Below, in pieces: positions 55,601 to 64,000 of a stretch of DNA of 64,000 nucleotides. The notes under the pieces were generated by a model, which saw nothing but the letters and a program-made list of their open reading frames with translations, made no database searches and was not told where the DNA came from. How positions within the stretch are numbered: position 1 is the stretch's first letter; the number at the start of each line of letters is the position of its first letter. Made by a program: the position numbers and the translations under genes. Origin of the DNA: Taxillus chinensis (lineage: Eukaryota > Streptophyta > Magnoliopsida > Santalales > Loranthaceae). Location of the stretch: contig CM042087.1 of NCBI GenBank assembly GCA_023512835.1, positions 19,845,260 to 19,909,259 of the forward strand, read 5' to 3'.

Positions 55601-56735
55601 ATGCCGCCGAGGAGAGTGACACGTGCGTCCGGGGCAATGGCCGATGAGTCATCTGCCCATGAGGGTCCGGGTGCGGGACCGTCCGTTGGAGGGCATGCGT
55701 TGTTACTAGCACGGCTACAAGAAGGCATCCAGTGGAGGTACGAGAGCTACGGGAGGGACTCCGGCAGGACGTTCGGGAGGAGGTGCGCCGTGAGATGGCG
55801 GCACGGACAAGTGGTGCCACCACCACCACCACCAGGCAGGAGAACCGCCTCGTGAGCGTGAAGTTTCTCCGCGTGGTATACCGACTCGTGCAGAGGATGA
55901 TGTGGTGACATGGTTCCGGAAGGAACAACCTCCGCGATTTAAAGGGGGGGAGGACCCAGTGTTAGCTGAGCACTGGCTGAGGCAGATCGAGCATGTGTTT
56001 TCCTTTCTCCTACCCCGGGAGGAGGATAAGGTGAGACTGGCCATTCGGCAGCTGGAAGGGGATGCTCTGGAGTGGTGGTTGAGTGTCGCGGGGAGCCGTG
56101 TGGTGCAGTTCATGCTTTGGGAGGAGTTTCTACAGCTCTTCCATGATGAGTTCTTCCCGGAATCTTTGAGATGGCAGAAGAGAGAGGAATTTGGCAGCCT
56201 GAAGCAAGGATCAAAGACGGTGCCCGAGTATGAGCGGGAGTTCCGGAGTCTGAGTAGGTTTGCCCCCGAGACAGTGGCAAAGGAGGACCTGAAGGCCCAC
56301 AAGTTCACTCTGGGTCTTAGGCCAGCCCTTAGGGAGAGGGTGGCGATTCTACGTTTGAGGACATATGCTGAGGTCGTTGAGACAGCACGTATAGCTGAGA
56401 GGGAGCTGGAGGATGGGAGGCAGGTCCATCAGGGTCGTCAGTTGCAAGGTGGGTCTGAACGCGATTCGGGGTCCAAGAGGCCTAAGACTGAGGAGAGAGA
56501 TAGCAGTTCCTTCCGCAGCAGGGGACAGACATTGGTGAACCCAGGGAGGTCTAGCTTTGGCGGTGGCAGACAGGGCGGTCCAGCAGGAGGTCTCCCCAGC
56601 GGTTGTTACTGCTGTGGGGAGCAAGGCCACTTGAGGAAGGAGTGTCCAAAGAGGGACTGGAAATGCCATCGTTGTGGACGAGAGGGCCATCTGAGCCGGG
56701 TTTGTCGAGTGGCAACAGGGGAGTTGGAGGCATGA
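55601..56735 (+). pseudogene. B1 gypsy gag
   Basis: Gag probably starts at MPPRRVTRASGAMADE (55601). A frame change before 55860 joins it to a long open stretch. The capsid-like region reads PPRFKGGEDPVLAEHWLRQI, LEWWLSVAGSRVV, FFPESLRWQKREEF and LKQGSKTVPEYEREF. A basic linker leads to two CCHC knuckles (CYCCGEQGHLRKEC and CHRCGREGHLSRVC, about 56605-56710), ending at TGA 56733-56735. The retrotransposon-gag fold and double knuckle fit Tekay-type chromoviruses. One frameshift in the N-terminal part makes it defective, but most of gag is intact. Confidence 0.9.
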
Positions 56736-57480
56736 CATCCAAGACAAGGAGTGATGCCGGTTCGTGCACCAGCGAGAGAGACCAGCTCGTCGGTGGCCGG
56801 CTAGTCAGGCAGGATCGAATCGGACCCGACCTCGGGGGAGGCCGGAGCGGCAGCAGACCGAAGGCCGGAGGCAGCCTTGGCGGGAAGCGCCCAAGCGAGT
56901 GAGCCGACCCAGTGGCACGGGCCAAGGGGAGGGTGTTTGCGCTGGAGGCGACGTACCCGGAGGAGGCCGAACTACCACCCCCACCAAGTGAGGGTGGAGC
57001 AGGACCATCGGTGGTTAGAGGTACCCTTTTGATCTCCCGTACATTAGCTTCGTTCTTTTCGATACGGGTGCATCGTGTTCGTTTGTTCTTGAGCTTGTGA
57101 TAGATAGCTTGGGGTTAGCTTGTGTGGAGGCAGCGAAGCCCCTAGTTGTTGAGTCTCCAGTGGGGGGGTATGATTGAGGTGTGGCATGTTTGCCGTGACT
57201 GTGTGTTAACCATAGGAGAGGTGGAGCTGCGTTTTGACTTGCATGTGATGCCTTTGCGTACGTTTGACCTGATCTTGGGTATGGATTGGCTTATGGCTTT
57301 CCAGGCCAAGATAGACTGTTATCGGCGGCGGGTATCCTTCGTGACACCTGCAGGGACCTCTTGCACCCTGCAGGGGGAGTGGGACTGTGAGGCGAGTCGG
57401 GCCGGGCCAGTGTTGGACCAGTGGGGTGCCATTACCCACAGGTTGGCAGCCCTGACCTTTGCTGAGGAGGGGAAGGTGGA
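56736..57480 (+). pseudogene. B1 protease region
   Basis: After gag there is a poorly conserved proline/arginine-rich linker. The aspartic protease follows: RGTLLISR, then FDTGASCSFVLELVIDSLG (57058 onward, in a different frame from the flanks), AKPLVVESPVGG, and VMPLRTFDLILGMDWLMAF (57246-57302). The active-site DTG is visible. At least two frame changes occur here. Confidence 0.8.
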
Positions 57481-58730
57481 AAAGAGGGTGTGGCCCACTG
57501 TTGTGGACCAATTTCAGGATGTTTTTCCTGAAGTGTTGAGGAGTTTGCCACCTAAGAGGAGTGTGGAGTTCACCATTGAGTTGGTGCCGGGGACGGGTCC
57601 GATTTCCCAAGTAGCGTATCGTATGGGGCCAAGTGAGTTGAGGGAACTTAGAGGCAAATCGAGGAGTTGGTGGGCCAGGGGTATATCAGACCGAGTACTT
57701 CACCTTGGGGTGCTCCGGTGCTCTTTGCTAAGAAGGCTGATGGCACACTTCGTCTCTGCATCGACTACAGGAAGCTGAATTCAGTGACTGTGAAGAACAA
57801 GTACCCGTTGCCTCGGATAGATGACCTGTTTGACCAATTGAGTGGAGCCCAGTGGTTTTCCAAAATAGATTTACGGTCGGGGTATCATCAGTTGAGGGTT
57901 AGGGAGGGAGACATCCCTAAGACGGCCTTTCGGTGCAGGTATGGGCACTATGAGTGGATAGTGATGCCTTTTGGGCTCACTAATGCGCCGGCGTATTTAT
58001 GCATTTGATGAACCAAGTCTTTGCCCCATACTTAGACTCATTCGTGGTGGTGTTTATCGACGATATCTTGGTGTATTCCAAGACCGAGAAGGAGCATGTG
58101 GAGCACTTGGCAACGATGTTGCAAACCTTGAGGGACCAGCATTGTTTGCTAAGTTTAGCAAGTGTGAGTTTTGGCTGCAGGAGGTTCACTTTCTTGGCCA
58201 CGTGGTGTCAGCGAGGGAGTTAGGGTGGACCCGGCCAAGATTGAGGCAAGATCATCATGGGAGAGGCCAACCAATGTTTTCGAGATTCGTAGCTTTCTTG
58301 GTTTGGCAAGGCTATTATCGCCGTTTTGTAGAGGGGTTCTCCCGTTTGGCGGCTCCTATGACGGCGTTGACTAGGAAAGGAGTGAAATTTGAGTGGACAG
58401 ACAAGTGCCAGCAGGCGTTTGAGACTCTCAAAACCCGTTTGACCACCGCACCTGTGTTGAGGTTGCCTAGGGAGGATATTCCGTATGAGGTATACCGTGA
58501 TGCGTCCAGGGTTGGTTTAGGGTGTGTGCTTATGCAGGAGCACGGTGTGGTCGCTTATGGGTCGAGGCGGTTGAAGCCTCATGAGCAGAATTATCCTACT
58601 CATGACCTTGAGTTAGCGGCTGTCATCTTCGCCCTGAAGAGTTGGCAAGACTACCTCTTGGGGGAAAAGTTTGTGGTGTTCTCGGATCACAAGAGCCTTC
58701 GAGACATCTTTACTCGAAGGACTTGAATTT
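57481..58730 (+). pseudogene. B1 reverse transcriptase and RNase H
   Basis: The sequence reads [40 protein letters not shown] (57720 onward); [29 protein letters not shown]; and the catalytic [10 protein letters not shown] (58054-58083), which is intact. It continues EIRSFLGLA, then RNase [21 protein letters not shown] and [20 protein letters not shown] (58498-58655). Frame changes occur near 57650, 58010, 58140, 58230 and 58300. The RT active-site acids are preserved, so inactivation came from small indels. Confidence 0.9.
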
Positions 58731-60312
58731 GAGGCAAAGGAGATGGGTGGAGTATTTGCGGACCTTTGACTTTACTCTTGCCTATACCCGGGCAAGGGTA
58801 ATGTTGTAGGCGACGCGTTGAGCAGGAGAGGGAAAGCTAAGGTGGCCGTGAGAGAGTGGAAGGCGATGGAGCGGTTGGCGATGTTGCGGCTGCAGCTTGT
58901 TGTTCGTGATGGTGGGACAATCCTGAGTCCTTTGGTGGTTGTGCTTGAGTTGTACCAGCGCGTCCGAGAGGGACAGTGGGTGACATCGAGTGTGAGGTTC
59001 TCCGTGCCCGTATTGAGGCCGGGGAGCTATCCGAGGACCGGACAGAGGGTCCTGAGCATGAGTTGTTGTGCATCCAGGGGGGCACGAAGATGTACCATGC
59101 GCTTCGAGGACATTTTTGGTGGCCTGGGATGAAACGCGATATGGCTGCCTTTGTTTCACGGTGCCTCACGTGTCGGCGGTGAAGGCGGAACATCGGCGGC
59201 CGGCGGGTATGTTACGGCCGTTGCCCATAGCGGAGTGGAAGTGGGACCACATCGCGATGGACATTGTGGACCGGTCTTCCACCCACCACCTGGGAGGAAG
59301 GATATGATTTGGGTGATTGTGGATCGACTCACAAAGTCGGCCCATTTCCTTCTTGTTCGCGAGCGGGACTCTATTGGGACCTTGAGTCGCCTATACATGA
59401 ACGAGATTGTGAGACCGCATGGAGTACCATCATCGGTTGTCTCCGACCGGGATTCGCGGTTCACTTCCCCGTTTCGGACAGGTTTGCGGCGGCTATGGGG
59501 ACCAAGCTTCACTTGAGTACAGCCTTTCACCCTGAGACCGACGGCCGGACAAAGAGGACGAATCGGACGTTGGAGGACATGTTACGGGCCTGTGTGTTAG
59601 ATTTTGAGGGTTCGTGGGCAACTCACCTTCCTTTGGTGGAGTTTGCCTACAATAACGCTTATCAGGCATCCATTGGGATGGCTCCTTTTGAGGCGTTGTA
59701 TGGGCGGCCGTGTCGATCACCTTTGTGTTGGACCGAGGTGGGGGAGACAGCTCTCTTGGGACTGCAGTTGGTTCAAGAGGCTACCGAGAAGGTTAAGTTG
59801 ATTCGTCGGCGTTTGTTATCCGCTCGAGTCGGCGAGAAATCTTATACGGATCAGCGGCGGCGACCTTTGGAGTTTTCTGTTGGTGATCATGTGTTCCTTC
59901 GTGTCTCTCCACGTCGTGGACATCGACGGTTTGGGCGAGGTTCCAAGCTATCTCTGCGGTTTATTGGTCCTTTTGAGATTCTGGATCGTGTGAGGCCTGT
60001 GGCCTACCGGTTAGCGTTACCACCGCGGGCCGAGTCGAGTGCACAACGTGTTTCACGTGTCCCGGTTGAGGAAGTATCACCCTGACCCCACTCATGTCAT
60101 CGATTGCGGGACATTGGACATTGAGGATGACATGTCCGTTGTTGAGGCCCCTATCCGTATCCTAGATCGGCGAGAGAAGCTTTTGCGTGGTCGTGCTATT
60201 CCTTTGGTTCGCGTCTTTGTGGCAGCACCGTGGCATTGAGGAGGAGATATGGGAACGTGAGTCCGCGATGCGTGAGCAACACCCAAAGTTGTTCGAGGAC
60301 GAACAATCTTAA
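58731..60312 (+). pseudogene. B1 integrase and chromodomain
   Basis: The zinc-binding domain lies at 59068-59180 (GGTKMYHALRGHFWWPGMK, RCLTC). The core has [49 protein letters not shown] and [20 protein letters not shown]. In the last motif the position normally holding the third catalytic acid (Glu) is Lys (AAG at 59552-59554). The C-terminal part reads [20 protein letters not shown] and [14 protein letters not shown]. It is followed in another frame by the chromodomain-like VVEAPIRILDRREKLLRGRA, ending at TAA 60310-60312. Several frameshifts are present. The chromodomain supports chromovirus (Tekay/Del) identity. Confidence 0.9.
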
Positions 60313-60566
60313 GGGGGGGAGGGTGGCCGTAGTGATGTGTTTTTTTTTTTTTGTGGTTCATGCTTTGGTGTATTTGTATTTCTACTTGTAAACCGGTATT
60401 TTTATTGAGATGTGTTTTGAGATTGCAAAATGTGTTTGAGATGTCCTGTTATGTTGTGTGATCCATCCTGGGCGTTGTGGCTGTTGTCTTGCAAATGGGC
60501 CACATGTGTTTGTTTTCCTTGCATGTTGTTTCTTTTCGAGGACGAAAAGTCTTAAAGGGGAGAGGA
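60313..60566 (+). other. B1 3' untranslated region with duplicated polypurine tract
   Basis: The pol end TTGTTCGAGGACGAACAATC-TTAAGGGGGGGAGG (to 60322) is echoed at 60534-60566 by TTTTCGAGGACGAAAAGTC-TTAAAGGGGAGAGGA, which abuts the 3' LTR. The second tract is the functional plus-strand primer by position. A T-run (60342-60353) lies between. Confidence 0.75.
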
Positions 60567-62208
60567 TGTAATGACCCGTGTTTTGGGTAGAACAAGCTGG
60601 AACGAAGATAAACAATACCTTGGGCGAACGCTTGGGTCGAAAGGTGGAAGACCCGAAGATTTGGGTCGTAGGGTCGAAGACCGATGGTCGAAGTTCGAAG
60701 GTTTGAGGGTCGAAAGTTAGATCTTCGAGATAGATCTTCGAGGCCGCGTTTCCGGCTAATCTTCGAAGGAGTGTTTCTACGAGTCTTCGTGGCTTGGTTG
60801 TTAGAGAGTGTAATGAGCTCAAGTGGGAGCATGTAGAGGCTGCGTGTGACAATGACCATGTTCGGATTGTGGGTATTTTGTCCTGTGTGGAAGCGGAGTG
60901 GTTAGTTCATGTTTTATTTATCAAAACTACGTCGTTTTGATGGTGTGTTTCATTTATCAAAACTACGTCGTTTTGATGGTGTGTTTTATTTATCAAAACT
61001 ACGTCGTTTTGATGGTGTGTTTCATTTATCAAAACTACGTCGTTTTGATAAGTGAGGTCTATATAAAGAGGAGCTCTCTTTATTTTAGGTTTAGGGTTTT
61101 TGTTGTCGGCCCCATTGCGGCCGTCACGAGAGAGAGAGAGAGGGAGATTGAGAGAGAGGGCTCCAGTTCGTGGCTGTCGTTGTCATTCCCGTGGTTGGAC
61201 GGCATTAAGCGTGGAGGCAAGAGCGTGGAGGATCTTTGAGGTAGGGGTTCTGTCTTTCCTGGTATGTTCCGGGGTTAGGCCCTGTGGATATTTTGTAAAG
61301 TTTCCATTGTTATTGCTATAATACTTATATGTAAATTCATATAGGTGTGATCTCCTATATGAATGTTGGCCTTCAATGGCGATTTTGGTGTGTTTCTAGT
61401 GTTCGTGTGATGCATGAAAAGTGTTCAATAAAATGCCTATGTGACATGCCTGCTACATGTTTGAGAAAATGCCTGTGCGGCCTGGGTTTATGAGTCGTGA
61501 ATTTATGCACACCAATTGCTTGGTTTTATACCCGTGAGGCTTTGCATGCTAAGTGTTCGATGTTATGTCTGTGTGACTAAGTGTGGCTATGTGTGTTGTG
61601 TTCTTGGAACCCGGTGGGTGTGGAAGCCCTGGGACCGTTCTTGGAACCCGGTGGGTGTGGAAGCCCGGGACTGTTCTTGGAACCCGGTGGGCGTGGAAGC
61701 CCGGGAGTGGTTATGTACCAGCCCGTGTATGATTGTATTTCTTTGTTATAGCCGGTAATTATATCTGGTAGAATAATTGTAGCACGACACAGCACTTGTA
61801 CACAAGGCATGTAGATATTAGGTGCATGGGATGGGTTGGGGAGACATGATCCCTACTGAGCTGTGGTTGCTCACCCCTCCTACCATGTTGTTTTCTTTAC
61901 AGGAACCTACAGGCGTTAGGTGGGAACACCAAGGTGGAAGTCCTCCTTGTGGCTTGCTCATCATTATTTTGGGTTGTGCTGCTTTTCTTTTTGTAACTTT
62001 GTAACCCCAGTGGGGAGATTGTAATGTGGAGTTCAATGTAATAAAAGTGTGTTTTGAACGTATTTGCTATGTTTGGACTCAATAAATATAAGGTTGTTCT
62101 CTGAATATAAAATGTGAGGTGTATGTTGTATTCTAACCCCTCTATCCAACTTGGGTAAAGGGAGGGTCACGTTCCGGTCTCCTCGGGTTGGAAATTCGGG
62201 GCGTGACA
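60567..62208 (+). repeat. B1 3' LTR (family B gypsy)
   Basis: TGTAATGACCCG...GGGGCGTGACA, 1642 bp. CCTTC follows at 62209-62213, identical to the CCTTC before the 5' LTR (53443-53447): a perfect 5-bp target duplication. The length difference from the 5' LTR comes mostly from one fewer promoter palindrome unit (four, at 60920, 60956, 60992 and 61028) and two fewer CCCGGG units (three, at 61600, 61637 and 61673). Confidence 0.95.
60920..61049 (+). promoter_or_regulatory. Four phased palindromes upstream of the TATA box, B1 3' LTR
   Basis: The same 22-bp ATCAAAAC-TACGTC-GTTTTGAT unit as in the 5' LTR, at exact 36-bp spacing. TATATAAAG follows at 61060. Confidence 0.85.
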
Positions 62209-63083
62209 CCTTCATAAATCAAGGATGGAGGATTTACTTGTGAAGACTGGCTACAGTTCCAAAGGAAATGTTGAGAATGATTTGCCATACTCATGTTAGT
62301 ATATTGGTGTGAGGTATTGGGGCATGGACTCCGTGACTTGTTTGGGTTCTCACCGTGATGCACCGATGGTGCTATGTGGTTGACGTGGCAGGCATATGCA
62401 CCGATGGCAGGCCTGTGTGGCAACTATGGCCGGGCATATTGCGCTGTGGACAGGCTAAGGCCTGAGTTGAGCCGTTGAGCTCGTGGAGCTAGGGCTGAGT
62501 GCCCTAAGCTGGGATCCCATGGAGGATCGTGGACAAGTTGTCCTATGTGGGCAGGCTGAGTCCTGATGTTTGTTTGCAGGCTGAGTCCTGATGATTGTGC
62601 ACACTACACGGTGCACGAGTACACTGAACATATAGTATAGACATATATGTGCTGCATGATGTGGAGTTTTGGGGTCACCTACTGAGCTTGTCGCTCACCC
62701 CTACTTGTTGTTTACCCTTTTCAGGTGTGACCCGAGACTAGTGGAGGACTTTCTTCCAGGAGGACGCCCATTACTCTGATGTATGATACACTTATATTCT
62801 GTAGTATTTTATGTGATATCCCGGACATGGGTCCGTGGACAGTTGTATTTGCATACTATATGATGTGATATCTGTATGACTGTTTGACTCATTGTATGTA
62901 TGATGATATATGGGAAAGTACAGGATTACCCTTAATGTATGACTGTACGGGGTTACATATTTGAGACAGCACCCGCGGTGTAGTCTGCATTGGTGCTAGT
63001 CACCAACCCCTTGACCTATCGGGTGCGGGCAAGGGGAAGTCATGTACCCGGTTCCGGGTTCCCTGGAATTCGGGGGCGTGACA
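62209..63083 (+). repeat. Solo LTR A2 of family A, right part
   Basis: It resumes the A LTR after B1: the first 5 bp are the duplicated CCTTC, then ATAAATCAAGGATGGAGG continues as in A1 (TGATCAAAGGACGAGG). It ends GGGGGCGTGACA at 63083. The acceptor-like CCCTTTTCAG lies at 62715-62724. Adding the two parts gives about 2.41 kb, against 2.38 kb for A1. Confidence 0.93.
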
Positions 63084-64000
63084 AAACTAAAAAGGACACA
63101 GAGCTTTTACAGGTTGACATTAGTACGGATTTAAACAAATATGAAGAATCAGTACAAACCAAACTAATGAAAAAGGTGGAACGCATGCGTTAAAAATGAA
63201 TGCTAGACATATACAAATGAATGACTGAAGTAGTAGTGCTGAAAAAAAATATGTGTCTGATTAGAAACCTATACGTTCTTATTGGTCAACATAGTGAAAC
63301 CATCATGCTAAACATTGTAGGCAAGATAAATTAACAATATGTGAGTTACTCTAAATAAGATTCATGGGTGAGAATGGAAGAAAGAACACATGCTAGATAC
63401 TATTAATTGATTATCCGATTAAGATGCCCAGTTGAAGAAAGAAAAACATCCAAACATGCCACAAAGCTGAAGGAAGAATACTCAGATTCGGAAGTGAGAA
63501 GTAAGATGGAGGAGCATCCGAGACATATTGGGGTTTATTACTGACAAGTAAATAAAGCGTTGGCTCCCTCATAGATCGTGTAATCCTCTCAGTGATGAAC
63601 TCCCCCTCAGATAGACAGTCGGAAAAGAGGTCATGAGACATATAAGGGGGGTATTACTTGAGTATTCATAAGCATTTTCTCCCCCTTAGATCTTGCAATC
63701 CTCTCAATGACATTTTCAGCTAAAATATTTAGATTGTGGGAAGAATACTGTCTATCCTTTGGAAACTTCACTTCAAAAGCTAAACAGACTTTTACTATGA
63801 TGTCATCCATAAGCATTCCGATCCAACCCATTTCATTTCTTTAATTAGACATGTTAATAGAGCAATCAATATGAAAAAGCATTGAACATGAGGTGATACA
63901 TGAAAAAGTGAATCATGAAATCCAAAGAAGAGAGAACTCATATAGTGTTAATTATGTTGTCTTAATAACTTCAGTCGGGAAACATAAGCATCCTCCCAGT
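63084..64000 (-). other. C2 spacer between pol and ORF3 (part 2)
   Basis: It begins with AAACT, the right target duplication of A2. The rest is the reverse complement of the C1 spacer 26160-27400, including both purine-rich units (63540-63710) and, at the window end, the CATCCTCCCA counterpart of C1's TGGGAGGATG. C2 pol must lie beyond the window. No ORF is worth calling. Confidence 0.75.

Overview
The window is nuclear DNA of a seed plant with a repeat-rich genome, probably a eudicot. I infer this from Ty1/copia elements of the SIRE/Maximus lineage, Ty3/gypsy chromoviruses of the Tekay/Del type with very long LTRs, a plant L1-type LINE and a CACTA terminus. I found no convincing host gene, tRNA, rRNA or CRISPR. 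Almost every base can be assigned to a transposable element, most of them broken and inserted into one another. Family letters A-G are my own labels.

Layout. 1-347: LTR-like tail. 348-4690: 3' half of a Tekay gypsy element (A1), pol then LTR. 4691-8287: 5' part of a SIRE-type copia on the minus strand (C4). 8288-9984: gypsy LTR fragment (F1). 9985-12178: copia LTR remnant split by a solo gypsy LTR (B2, target duplication GTCAA). 12179-14400: CACTA end, microsatellites and a tandem duplication. About 14430-17151: LINE, minus strand. 17152-18947 and 32033-33289: rearranged gypsy LTRs flanking a 13.1-kb SIRE-type copia (C1, 18948-32032) with gag, pol and an extra third ORF. 33290-35367: minus-strand gypsy pol (G). 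35368-41861: gypsy D1, interrupted by a copia-type LTR. 41862-44805: 3' end of a third copia copy (C3) fused to D1. 44806-64000: a fourth copia copy on the minus strand (C2), interrupted by a solo LTR (D2, 47274-49550) and by a second solo LTR (A2, 51910-63083). A2 itself contains an 8.8-kb full-length Tekay element (B1, 53448-62208).

The most interesting content is the extra ORF of the C family. It lies where SIRE elements normally carry an env-like ORF. It encodes an N-terminal domain resembling plant transposon-associated proteins, a low-complexity and coiled-coil linker, and a C-terminal cysteine peptidase of the Ulp1/C48 (SUMO-protease) type. Three separate copies in the window (C1, C2, C3) all keep the His-Asp-Gln-Cys active-site set although each is broken elsewhere.

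Other shared architecture. The gypsy LTR families A, B, D and F share what looks like a leader intron inside the LTR: a GTAGG donor shortly after the TATA box, and a branch-point-like CTCAC, pyrimidine tract and AG acceptor near the LTR end. Families A and B carry the same duplicated pol-terminus/polypurine module. The B LTR has a 36-bp-phased array of palindromes just upstream of its TATA box, with copy number differing among its three LTRs. Coordinates of LTR ends, TATA boxes and target duplications were read directly from the sequence. Functional statements rest on family knowledge, and nothing was computed or searched.
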